Shown here in pieces: positions 1 through 7,061 of a stretch of 13,142 nucleotides of DNA (position 1 is the stretch's first letter; each line of letters begins with the position of its first letter). Both the position numbers and the translations under genes were made by a program. Source of the DNA: Desulfobacterales bacterium (GTDB taxonomy: Bacteria; Desulfobacterota; Desulfobacteria; Desulfobacterales; JAFDCJ01); assembly GCA_020345785.1 (NCBI GenBank), contig CP070771.1, forward strand, positions 5,589,627 through 5,602,768. Reading direction: 5' to 3'. The notes beneath the pieces are model-generated. The model did not search any database and was not told the origin of the DNA. It was given only the letters and a program-made list of their open reading frames with translations.

Positions 1-1258
1 CTACGATCAGATCGCCCAGGACGAAGAAGTATACGAGAAAACCAGAATTAACGACGAGCGTCGTCGCAAAGAAATCCAACAATTCATCAGCCGCTTTCGT
101 GCCAAGGCCCGGCTGGCAAATCTTGTCCAGTCACGTATCAAAACCCTTAAGAAAATGGAGAAAAAAGAAAAGCTGGAGGCGTTCAAATTTCTCGACTTCT
201 CCTTCCGCAGCAGCCCGTTTCCCGGCAAGCAGGTTCTCAGCGCCCGCAAGCTTACCTTTGGTTATACCGCGCAGGAGCAAATTGTTAAGAATTTTAATAT
301 AACTGTCGGTGCCGGCGAGCGGATCTGTGTTGTCGGAAAAAACGGCAAGGGCAAAACCACCCTGCTCAAGCTGTTGGCCGGCGGGTTGGTACCGCAATCC
401 GGAAAAGTTGAGTGTCATCCGGCCACGATCAAAGGCTTTTTTGAACAAACCAATGTTGAAAGCCTGGTGGATACCCGAACGGTTGAGGAGGAAATACTCT
501 ACTCCCATTCGGATATTGACCGGCAGCGGGCGCGCAATATTTGCGGTGCCATGATGTTTTCCGGCGACGACGCCCTTAAGAAAATCAGCGTTTTATCCGG
601 CGGCGAAAAAAGTCGCGTGATGCTGGGAAGGCTATTGGCAACCCCGGTCAACCTGCTGCTTCTCGATGAACCGACCAACCACCTGGACATTGAATCCTGC
701 GACGCGCTGCTGGCAGCCATCGATCTCTTTGAGGGAACCGTCATCATGGTCACCCACAACGAGATGTTTTTGCACACTCTGGCAGAGAGACTAATTGTAT
801 TTCAAAATGATAAAATTGAAATATTTGACGGTCGATACCAGGAATTTCTTGAAAAGGGCGGTTGGGATGATGAAAATTCAGCCGGTCCGAACGGCCGGCC
901 AAAAAGCACTTTCAAAACTGCAGAAACCAAACAAGCCAGAAAGGAACTGCGTCGCAAAAGATCCGAGATCATCAATCTGAGATCGAAAACGCTAAAACCC
1001 CTTGAAAAGCGTATCAAAAGTATAGAGAGTAATATCGAAGCACGCGAAATCGAGTTGGACCGCCTCAACCAATCCATGCAGCAAGCTTCCCAGGATCAGA
1101 ACGGCGTCCGAATCGCTGAACTTTCCCGGTCCATCCATGCCTGTCAAACGGCAATTGACGAACTATTCGATGAACTTGAAGCAGTCACCGATGAGGTCGA
1201 AACCCAGCATGCTGTTTTTGATAGGGAGTTAAGACAGCTGGAAGACGTGGGAAGCTGA
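1..1258 (+). CDS. ABC-F family ATPase (ribosome-associated translation factor), 5' end outside window
   Basis: The reading frame is open from base 2, so this is the last 418 residues of a longer protein; the first ABC domain lies upstream of the window. Visible residues 1-55 are the charged helical linker of ABC-F proteins (E/K/R-rich, ending KTLKKMEKKEK), which in the family reaches toward the peptidyl-tRNA. The second ATPase domain follows: Walker A GKNGKGKTT near residues 112-120, signature LSGGEKSRV near 198, Walker B LLLLDEPTNHLD near 218, and a switch histidine in VTHNEMF near 252. The last ~110 residues form a Lys/Glu-rich coiled coil, as in YheS/Uup-type C-terminal domains. There are no membrane segments. 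ABC-F factors bind the ribosomal E site and relieve stalled translation; some give antibiotic resistance. YheS-like is my best guess for subfamily. Family assignment is very secure, but the subfamily is not. Confidence 0.95.
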   Translation, partial: YDQIAQDEEVYEKTRINDERRRKEIQQFISRFRAKARLANLVQSRIKTLKKMEKKEKLEAFKFLDFSFRSSPFPGKQVLSARKLTFGYTAQEQIVKNFNITVGAGERICVVGKNGKGKTTLLKLLAGGLVPQSGKVECHPATIKGFFEQTNVESLVDTRTVEEEILYSHSDIDRQRARNICGAMMFSGDDALKKISVLSGGEKSRVMLGRLLATPVNLLLLDEPTNHLDIESCDALLAAIDLFEGTVIMVTHNEMFLHTLAERLIVFQNDKIEIFDGRYQEFLEKGGWDDENSAGPNGRPKSTFKTAETKQARKELRRKRSEIINLRSKTLKPLEKRIKSIESNIEAREIELDRLNQSMQQASQDQNGVRIAELSRSIHACQTAIDELFDELEAVTDEVETQHAVFDRELRQLEDVGS

Positions 1259-1482
1259 GAAGGTGAGAGGGTGGGAAGGTGCGATGGTAGGAAGACAGGG
1301 ACTGAATAGCTTGGAAGCTCGGAGGATGAGAAGCCTCGCGTCCCGGCATCCCAGCTTCCCGGCCTCCCGGCCTTACTGCTATAATTTATGACCTATCAGC
1401 TATGACCTATGGAGGCTATCAACTATCCACTATGAACCATCAACTATCAACGATCTCAACGATCTCAACGATTTGAATCATC
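1259..1482 (+). repeat. Purine/pyrimidine-asymmetric intergenic repeat, copy 1
   Basis: The gap between the ABC-F gene and the importer ATPase gene is low-complexity. Bases 1259-1330 are G/A-rich, built of GGAAG/GTGAG-like units. Bases 1331-1375 are C/T-rich and partly complementary (GGAAGCT at 1313-1319 pairs with AGCTTCC at 1353-1359). A tail of CTATCAACTAT-like words runs from 1376 to 1447. A tandem nonamer CAACGATCT (about three copies, 1448-1474) ends eight bases before the next start codon. A 20-base block at 1341-1360 recurs exactly at 6986-7005, and GAAGCCTCGC and CTGCTATAA recur in the same order. No coding potential is visible. Confidence 0.85.
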
Positions 1483-3015
1483 ATGAAAGATCAACCGCTC
1501 ATAAAGATGATCGGCATTACCAAAACCTTCCCGGGTGTGGTGGCCAATGATAATGTCGATTTTGACCTGCACGCCGGTGAAATCCACAGTATTCTGGGAG
1601 AAAACGGTGCGGGTAAGACTACCCTGATGAAGATACTCTCGGGGGTCTATCAGCCGGATACCGGATCCATACGTGTCAATGACCAAGCGGTTCGGATACG
1701 TTCACCCCAGGATTCCGTGAGACTGGGAATCGGGATGGTCTATCAACACTTTTCCCTGGTAGCCAATTTAACCGTCATCGAGAACCTCATTCTCGGATGC
1801 GAGGATGGTCTCTTCTTGAACGTGGAAAAGGCGCTCCGTAAACTTCAGGAAATGTCTGAAAGGTACGGTCTTTTTATCGATCCTGACAGAGAAACCCGGG
1901 ATCTTTCCATCAATGAGCGTCAGCGGACCGAAATTCTGAAAATACTCTTTCGTGAATCCGATGTATTAATTCTGGATGAACCCACTTCGATGCTCTCACC
2001 AGCCGAAACCGAGAGCCTGTTTCAAACGCTGATGCTCTTGCGGAATGCCGGCAAAGCCGTCGTCTTGATCACCCATAATTTGAGCGAAGCTTTAGCCGTG
2101 TCGGATCGTATCACCATTATGCGTTCGGGACAAAAGACGGCCCAAATGTCAAAGGAGACGCTGAGGGATCTGGATGCCGATACCAGCTCGAAAAAAATTC
2201 TTGAATTAATGTTCGGGACGGTCCCTCTCTCCGATGCGGGTACTGTTGCAAAGGTATCAGACGATCAACCGGTTTTAGAATTAAAGCAGGTTGAAGCCCG
2301 AGACAGCCGCGGCCGGATCAGTTTGAAGCGCATCTCTTTTAGCGTCGTAAAAGGCGAAATTTTTGGCATTGCCGGAGTTGACGGGGAAAGCCGGCGTCTG
2401 CTGGCGGAGATTATCGGGGGACAGAAACGACTCACATCAGGTAAATTGATTTATCGGGGACAAGACATTACCCGGGCGGACATCGCCGAGCGATTTGAGC
2501 TGGGAATCAGCTACATCACCGATGATCGCATGAATGAGGGCTGCATTCCGGATATGGACCTTGCAGAAAACGCCATCCTACAAAGCTATGCTCGACGGCC
2601 GTTCTCGCACTGGGGTGTTTTAAAATGGCTTAATGTGCACTCTTTTACCGAAGACCTGATTAAACATTTCGGAATACGAACCACCGGCCCCGACGCTCGC
2701 CTCCGCACACTCAGTGGGGGAAATATTCAAAAATTCATTCTAGCCAGAGGCCTTTCCGGGTCACCGGGCTTGATCGTTTGTAACAGTCCGACATACGGAC
2801 TGGATGCCAAAACGGTTGGATTTATCCGGAAATTGCTCATAAAAGAAAGCCGTAAAGGAACTGCCGTCTTGCTGCTCACCTCGGATATCGACGAGCTTTT
2901 ATTTTGCAGCAGCCGCATCGGGGTCTTATTCAATGGAGAAATCGCAGGGTCGATGGATCGGGGCGATGCATCACCCGAGAATGTCGCCAAACTCATGCTT
3001 GGAATTCGTGAATAG
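1483..3015 (+). CDS. BMP-family (nucleoside/simple sugar type) ABC importer, tandem ATP-binding protein
   Basis: A 510-residue cytoplasmic ATPase with two ABC domains in one chain, the form used by CUT2 sugar and YufO/NupO-type nucleoside importers. Domain 1 (about 5-245) looks complete: Walker A GENGAGKT at 39-46, Q-loop in VYQHFSL near 87, signature LSINERQ at 141-147, Walker B VLILDEPTS at 161-169 and switch His in ITHN near 198. Domain 2 (about 262-505) is degenerate: its Walker A region reads GVDGESRR without the Lys, and its Walker B reads LIVCNSPTYGLD in place of DEPT. Its signature LSGGNIQK at 410-417 is kept. One inactive site is normal for this family. The start lies directly behind the repeat tail with no recognisable ribosome-binding site, but no better start exists before the conserved ITKTFPG segment. 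It is the first gene of a three-gene run with the two permeases. Confidence 0.95.
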   Translation: MKDQPLIKMIGITKTFPGVVANDNVDFDLHAGEIHSILGENGAGKTTLMKILSGVYQPDTGSIRVNDQAVRIRSPQDSVRLGIGMVYQHFSLVANLTVIENLILGCEDGLFLNVEKALRKLQEMSERYGLFIDPDRETRDLSINERQRTEILKILFRESDVLILDEPTSMLSPAETESLFQTLMLLRNAGKAVVLITHNLSEALAVSDRITIMRSGQKTAQMSKETLRDLDADTSSKKILELMFGTVPLSDAGTVAKVSDDQPVLELKQVEARDSRGRISLKRISFSVVKGEIFGIAGVDGESRRLLAEIIGGQKRLTSGKLIYRGQDITRADIAERFELGISYITDDRMNEGCIPDMDLAENAILQSYARRPFSHWGVLKWLNVHSFTEDLIKHFGIRTTGPDARLRTLSGGNIQKFILARGLSGSPGLIVCNSPTYGLDAKTVGFIRKLLIKESRKGTAVLLLTSDIDELLFCSSRIGVLFNGEIAGSMDRGDASPENVAKLMLGIRE

Positions 3016-3026
3016 GGGATATTTTG
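3014..3026 (+). promoter_or_regulatory. Ribosome-binding site that supports a TTG start
   Basis: AGGGGA at 3014-3019 overlaps the TAG stop (3013-3015) of the ATPase gene and lies four bases before TTG at 3024-3026. No ATG or GTG in this frame fits the site. This points to translational coupling of permease 1 to the ATPase gene. Confidence 0.65.
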
Positions 3027-4058
3027 AATAACGTCGCGCTTGCCGATCTAAGACCGGCAATTTTGTCGATATTTTCGATTCTTTGCTCCCTGATCACCGG
3101 AGGGATTATTCTGTTTGTCATCGGCAAGAACCCGGTGGTTTACTTCAGCCTTCTCTTTGCACGCGGGATGGGTACCGCCCTGGGGATGACTGAATCCATC
3201 ATCAAGATGGCACCCCTTCTGATCATCTCAGCCGGCCTGCTGACCTGTTTCTCAGCCGGTCTCTGGAACATCGGTGCAGAAGGCCAGTTCCTCATCGGAG
3301 CTATGCTGGCAGGATGGGCTGCGCCGTCTCTCTCTGCCACGCTTCCTTATCCTGTATATCTCGTGGTTGTCGCTTTGCTGGGCACCGCCGGCGGCATGGT
3401 CTGGATACTGCTTCCGGCCATACTGAAAGCCCGCTACGATATCAACGAAATTATCACCACGCTGATGATGAGTTGGGTGGCCATCAGCCTCGTCACCTGG
3501 CTGGTGAAAGGCCCCATCAATGATCTTTCCACCGTACCGGCTCAAACGACTCTGATTCCACTGACGTACCGTATGCCGATGATACCCTTCACCCGTATTC
3601 ACCTCGGGTTGATCATCGGCTTGGTCGCTCTGCTGGGAATGCACTGGGTGATCAGACGGACCACTCTGGGTTATCAGTTCCGCGTCATGCTGGCGAATAA
3701 AAAGGCTGCCCGACACACCGGAATGGACATCCCGCGCCTGACTGTTTACGGTCTGTTAATCAGCGGCGGACTGGCCGGGTTGGCCGGCGTCAGTGATGTG
3801 CTGGCCATCAAGGGCCTTTTCCAGAGCGGCTGGAATCCTCAATATGCCATGGCTGCTATTCCTTTGGTTTTTCTGGCCAGGTTGAACGGCTGGGCGGTCA
3901 TCCCCTTGGCTTTTTTCTTTTCGTTTCTGGCCGTTGGCGGAGAATTTGTCGCCCGGGATCTTGGTGTTCCGGTTTTTTTCGTTCAGGTGTTGGAAGGACT
4001 GACACTTCTTTTCTTCGCTACATCGGAATACTTGGAAAAGAGATGGGTACGTAAATGA
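3024..4058 (+). CDS. BMP-family ABC importer, permease subunit 1
   Basis: A 344-residue inner-membrane protein with about eight to ten hydrophobic segments. It belongs to the BPD_transp_2 family (YufP/NupP-like), which forms half of the transmembrane channel of nucleoside-type importers. Family hallmarks are the GLWNIGAEGQFLIGA segment near residues 77-93, the NEIITTLMMSW stretch near 140 (the loop that contacts the ATPase in such permeases) and RHTGMDIPRLTVYGLLISGGLAGLAG near 231-257. It starts with TTG eight bases after the ATPase stop and ends with an ATGA overlap into permease 2, so the three genes are probably translated from one message. The large minus-strand reading frame over 3252-3716 is only its shadow. 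Substrate is inferred from the family, not from specific residues. Confidence 0.93.
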   Translation: MNNVALADLRPAILSIFSILCSLITGGIILFVIGKNPVVYFSLLFARGMGTALGMTESIIKMAPLLIISAGLLTCFSAGLWNIGAEGQFLIGAMLAGWAAPSLSATLPYPVYLVVVALLGTAGGMVWILLPAILKARYDINEIITTLMMSWVAISLVTWLVKGPINDLSTVPAQTTLIPLTYRMPMIPFTRIHLGLIIGLVALLGMHWVIRRTTLGYQFRVMLANKKAARHTGMDIPRLTVYGLLISGGLAGLAGVSDVLAIKGLFQSGWNPQYAMAAIPLVFLARLNGWAVIPLAFFFSFLAVGGEFVARDLGVPVFFVQVLEGLTLLFFATSEYLEKRWVRK

Positions 4059-4993
4059 ATGATATCTTTGGAACCGCTTTAATCACTGCGGTGATCGCCT
4101 CGACCATGAGGGGAACAACGCCAATCCTGCTGGCCGCCTTGGGCGATACCTACGTGGAGCGATCCGGCCTCTTGAACCTGGGAATTGAAGGAATGATGGT
4201 TGGGGGTGCTTTTTCATCGTTTGCGGTGGCGTTGAAGCTGAACAATCTGTTCTTCGGATTTTTGACCGCTGGTGCCTTCGGGTTGACCTTAGGCCTGGTG
4301 TTCGCGATTTTGACCATCACCTTCCGCGTCAATCAGATCGTTGTCGGACTGGGCCTGACAATTTTTGCACAAAGCATGAGCAGCTTCCTTCACCGGGTGA
4401 TCTTTGGAAATCAATTTCCAATCTTGATCGGTGCCGGCGATACCAGTGCAATCCCGCTTCTCTCCGGGATTCCGTTCATCGGGCAAGGGTTTTTCAACCA
4501 GCACTGGCTGGTTTATGTAACCTTTATTCTGGTTCCGGTGTTCTATGTGCTGATGTACAAGACCCGCTTCGGACTGCGCGTTCGGGCAGTAGGTGAATCC
4601 CCGTGGGCCGCCGATGCCTCAGGGGTAAATGTCAATCGCATCCGGTATTATGCGATCCTGCTGGGCGGGCTCACTGCCAGCCTTGGTGGGGCATTCCTGT
4701 CACTGGGTGATCTGGCTTTTTTTGTACCTGACATGATCATGGGGCGCGGATATATCGCCATTGTCGTTGTCATGATGGGCAAATGGAATCCTGCTAAAGT
4801 GTGTTTCGGGGGGATGCTGTTCGGATTTGCCTTGGCCTTGACCAGCGCTTTGCAGGTGGCGGGGATAAATGTCAGTCCGGATTTTATTTTAATGATGCCT
4901 TACCTGGTGGTAATTGCCGCCCTGCTTCTTTTTGCCAGGTCGACCAGTTTGCCGTCTTCGTTATGTATCCCTTATAAACGCGAAGGGGATTGA
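4055..4993 (+). CDS. BMP-family ABC importer, permease subunit 2
   Basis: A 312-residue inner-membrane protein, the second BPD_transp_2 permease (YufQ/NupQ-like). The start ATG shares four bases (ATGA, 4055-4058) with the stop of permease 1, the usual sign of translational coupling. Recognisable blocks are ERSGLLNLGIEGMMVGGAF near residues 35-54, VNQIVVGLGLTIFAQSMSSFLHRVIFG near 93-118, and GLRVRAVGESPWAADASGVNVNRIRYYAILLGGLTASLGGAFLSLG near 173-218. The latter holds the ATPase-contacting loop. Hydrophobic segments cover most of the chain. It pairs with permease 1 to form the channel. Transcription may continue into 4994-5804, where no convincing terminator is visible. Confidence 0.93.
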   Translation: MNDIFGTALITAVIASTMRGTTPILLAALGDTYVERSGLLNLGIEGMMVGGAFSSFAVALKLNNLFFGFLTAGAFGLTLGLVFAILTITFRVNQIVVGLGLTIFAQSMSSFLHRVIFGNQFPILIGAGDTSAIPLLSGIPFIGQGFFNQHWLVYVTFILVPVFYVLMYKTRFGLRVRAVGESPWAADASGVNVNRIRYYAILLGGLTASLGGAFLSLGDLAFFVPDMIMGRGYIAIVVVMMGKWNPAKVCFGGMLFGFALALTSALQVAGINVSPDFILMMPYLVVIAALLLFARSTSLPSSLCIPYKREGD

Positions 4994-5001
4994 AACTTGG
5001 T

Positions 5002-5047
5002 GCTGACACGGGAATTTCTTGTGATATGTTATACTGAAGGTGTCAGC
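5002..5047. repeat. Inverted repeat GCTGACAC / GTGTCAGC behind permease 2
   Basis: Eight bases at 5002-5009 are exactly complementary to 5040-5047, starting nine bases after the permease 2 stop. The loop is 30 bases and no T-run follows, so it is not a convincing intrinsic terminator. The second arm belongs to a stutter (GTGTCAGCTGTCAGC), and a related one (GTGTCAGGTGTCAGCC) appears at 5373-5388. Confidence 0.45.
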
Positions 5048-5101
5048 TGTCAGCGCCGCCTCCAGATAAAACAACGGCTGGTCAGATCAAAAAAGAAACT
5101 A

Positions 5102-5332
5102 ATGAACGTCGAACATCGAACATTGAACCTCCAACATCGAATATTGAATTCTGTCAATCTAAAAAAAATACTGAATAATAAGCGATGTAAGTGCAGTACG
5201 AGCTGATCTTCCATTCGAAATTCGATTCGTCTCAGCTCGTCGCAGGTTGCGGTTATCGTATTTTAAACAGATAAAGCACAGCGCCATCAATATTGGACGT
5301 TCGAAGTTGAACGTTCGATGTTCGATGTTCAA
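5102..5332. repeat. 231-bp imperfect palindrome with GAACATCGAACATTGAAC-type arms (MITE-like)
   Basis: The left arm (5102-5149) and right arm (5286-5332, read in reverse complement) match at roughly four of five positions without gaps. Both are made of short stuttered words such as CGAACAT. Inside, ACGAGCTGA at 5198-5206 pairs exactly with TCAGCTCGT at 5232-5240, and weaker complementarity links the parts between. The whole unit can therefore fold as one long hairpin. It encodes no transposase. The short reading frames across it (MNVEHRTLN... on the plus strand and its mirror on the minus strand) are translations of the repeat and are not called as genes. I recall such arms as frequent between genes in Desulfobacterales, but that is memory, not a search. 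Confidence 0.75.
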
Positions 5333-5463
5333 CCTGTTATCAGTTCCGGCAACCTGAAGTTTCATAAGAGGTGTCAGGTGTCAGCCAAAGGGCTGGCTGG
5401 AATGGCGGCCGGTTTGATTCAAGACGAAACTTTTCGGGTACCTGGAAACATTTTTATGACGTT

Positions 5464-5537
5464 GTGGGAGCGGTTTCAAACCGCGATGAACGCATTCGGC
5501 CTACTATCTATAATCGTGGTTGAAAACCACTCCCCCC
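5464..5537. repeat. REPIN-like pair of inverted REP hairpins
   Basis: REP unit 1 (5464-5487) reads GTGGGAGCGGTTTCAAACCG then CGAT, a GGGAG head followed by a GCGGT/ACCGC hairpin. Unit 2 (5512-5537) is the same motif inverted: its stem is GTGGTT/AACCAC (5516-5521 with 5525-5530), followed by CTCCCCC. The two units face each other across about 24 bases and give a 74-base palindrome, the layout of REPINs mobilised in trans by RAYT (Y1-type) transposases. No RAYT gene lies in the window. The resemblance to gammaproteobacterial REP heads (GTRGGAGCGG) is clear by eye. Confidence 0.72.
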
Positions 5538-5804
5538 AGGAATTCTGGTTCGGCGTGAATTCGAGCTATTAATCCTTCAAATGCATCTTGTGTTGTTTGA
5601 TTGGATGGGGTAATGACTGCTGCACCGGCAGACAAAAATTTTTCATAAAAAATAAGCCAAATTTTTTAATTTTATCTCCATTTGTATGCCACCGGCATCG
5701 TTTAGGGTTGGATCACCGAAAAATATTCCCACTATATAAAAACTCTTCATTTCTCACCAGACTAGCCGGTGACTTATGAATGGAGTCATACAAGGAGATT
5801 AAAA
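5538..5804 (+). promoter_or_regulatory. AT-rich leader of the binding-protein gene; weak promoter candidate and clear ribosome-binding site
   Basis: No gene is visible here. A possible sigma70-like promoter is TTGGAT (5708-5713) with TATATA (5733-5738), but the 19-base spacer is long and the match is weak. The ribosome-binding site AAGGAG at 5792-5797 lies seven bases before ATG at 5805 and fixes that start. Small hairpins such as TGCC-ACC-GGCA near 5688 are too short to call. I compared the stretch with the purine riboswitch core and did not find it. Confidence 0.4.
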
Positions 5805-6842
5805 ATGCGAAAAGTCAATTGCGGATTAGTTTTTTCGCTACTCTGCCTCTTCCTCGCCGCAAATCCGGCCGCGGCCGGTGACCCTCCGAAAATGGTGGGA
5901 TTGGCCCTGCCGGAGGCGGGCACCGATAAAGGCTGGAATGAACAAGGAAAAGTTGGACTCGAAACTGTCGCCCGCAAATATGGTTTCAAGATCGAACTGG
6001 CCGAAGCCCTTGGTTATGGGGATATCAAACCGACACTGCGGGACATGGCAAGAAAAGGCTGTCAATTGATAATTTGCCACGCATCGGGTTATCAGACTGT
6101 CGCACCGGAAATCGCCCGGGAAACAGGCGTCAAGGTCACTACGGTCGAAAATCACCAAGACATTACCCCGGGGCTGATCAGCGATATCGACACTCAACCC
6201 CAGGGCGGATGTTATCTGGCGGGCTGGCTGGCCGGCAAAATGACGCGATCAAATATAGTTGGAATTGTTGCCTCTGCCGAACCTCCCACCTGGAACCGGA
6301 TGTCGGCGGGTTTTGCACAAGGGCTCAAAGCATCCAATCCGAACAGCAGACTCATTTACAGTGTCATCGGCGAGGCGGCATATGCGGACGCTGCCGGCGG
6401 AAAACGCAATACCCAGGATCAGATCGCCGTTGGTGCTGATGTGGTATTCGGTTTGGGAGACGGGGCTTCGTTCGGCATGCTGCAGGCCTGTTCGACCAAG
6501 AAGGCCAAAGACGGCGGCAAAGTATGGTTTATCGACGTTATCGGAGATAAACGATCCATCGATAAGGCCGATGTTCTGCTGAGCTCTGTCGTAATGGACC
6601 TATCCGTTGTGTACGAAGAAGTCATTAAAAGTTATATGGATGGGACATTCGGCCGGCAACACTGGGTGAGCATGGACAATGGTGCGGTATATCTATTGGA
6701 AATGAACAAGGCCGTCCCAGACTCAGTGAAGGCGGAATTAAAAGAAATCGAAAAAAAATTAGTTGCGGGACAAATCAAAGTGGTCGATGTGCCGGTTGCC
6801 GTCGATCTTCACAAATACTTAAGGAAAAACTTCCCACGGTAA
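5805..6842 (+). CDS. BMP-family periplasmic substrate-binding protein of the ABC importer
   Basis: A 345-residue secreted protein of the BMP/PnrA/Med family (PF02608). An upstream in-frame GTG exists at 5769, but ATG 5805 is preferred: AAGGAG precedes it by seven bases and the product then begins with a standard signal peptide (MRK, hydrophobic 7-19, cleavage after PAAA near residue 24). No lipobox Cys follows, unlike many Gram-positive relatives, so it is probably soluble in the periplasm. Family blocks are the N-terminal strand and DKGWN (41-45), GYGDIKPTLRDMARKGCQLIICHASGY, IVGIVASAEPPTWNRMSAGFAQGL, and GADVVFGLGDGASFGML. Trp44 occupies the place where purine-nucleoside binders such as PnrA have an aromatic residue in the pocket, so a purine, nucleoside or flavin-like ligand is plausible; the exact ligand is not readable. 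It completes the importer at 1483-4993 but is separated from it by 811 non-coding bases. Confidence 0.93.
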   Translation: MRKVNCGLVFSLLCLFLAANPAAAGDPPKMVGLALPEAGTDKGWNEQGKVGLETVARKYGFKIELAEALGYGDIKPTLRDMARKGCQLIICHASGYQTVAPEIARETGVKVTTVENHQDITPGLISDIDTQPQGGCYLAGWLAGKMTRSNIVGIVASAEPPTWNRMSAGFAQGLKASNPNSRLIYSVIGEAAYADAAGGKRNTQDQIAVGADVVFGLGDGASFGMLQACSTKKAKDGGKVWFIDVIGDKRSIDKADVLLSSVVMDLSVVYEEVIKSYMDGTFGRQHWVSMDNGAVYLLEMNKAVPDSVKAELKEIEKKLVAGQIKVVDVPVAVDLHKYLRKNFPR

Positions 6843-7061
6843 AATTGTTATAAAATGATGCTGGAAGGCCAGGAGGCTTGGAAGCTTGAAGGCTGAAAAT
6901 GGCGAGGTTAGGAAGGTGAGAGCGTGAGAAGGTAGGAAGTAGGGAGATTGGGAGGACAAAGGCTGGGAAGCCTCGCCTCCCAGCTTCCCGGCATCCCAGC
7001 TTCCCAGCCTTTCTGCTATAACCTATCAACTATTAACTCAACAAACTCAATAAACTAACCC
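6843..7061 (+). repeat. Purine/pyrimidine-asymmetric intergenic repeat, copy 2
   Basis: This is the same architecture and orientation as the repeat at 1259-1482. A G/A-rich part (about 6862-6960) of GGAAGG/GGAGG words is followed by a C/T-rich part, then CTGCTATAACCTATCAACTA and an AACTCAATAAACT-like tail reaching the next start codon. AGGCTGGGAAGC at 6960-6971 is exactly complementary to GCTTCCCAGCCT at 6999-7010, a 12-bp inverted repeat with a 27-base loop. Block 6986-7005 is identical to 1341-1360. There is no coding potential, and no T-run that would make it a typical intrinsic terminator. Confidence 0.85.

Noticed and set aside
1448..1474. CRISPR-like or operator array from the repeated CAACGATCT
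   Set aside because: Only about three tandem nonamers without spacers; a slippage stutter is a simpler explanation.
3252..3716. Minus-strand reading frame of 154 codons opposite permease 1
   Set aside because: His/Asp/Gln-rich shadow of a transmembrane protein gene, with no start signal.
5101..5206. Short plus-strand reading frame (MNVEHRTLN...) and its minus-strand mirror at 5159-5365
   Set aside because: Both are direct translations of the stuttered palindrome arms, lack ribosome-binding sites and show repetitive composition, so they are not genes.
5769..5804. GTG start at 5769 for the binding protein
   Set aside because: It would place twelve charged and polar residues before the signal peptide and lacks a ribosome-binding site; ATG 5805 has AAGGAG.
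5538..5804. Purine riboswitch upstream of the binding-protein gene
   Set aside because: The conserved core words of the purine aptamer are absent, and only very small hairpins are present.
6843..7061. Intrinsic terminator for the importer at the 12-bp inverted repeat 6960-7010
   Set aside because: The loop is 27 bases, the stem is over 110 bases from the stop codon, and no T-run follows; it fits a repeat better.
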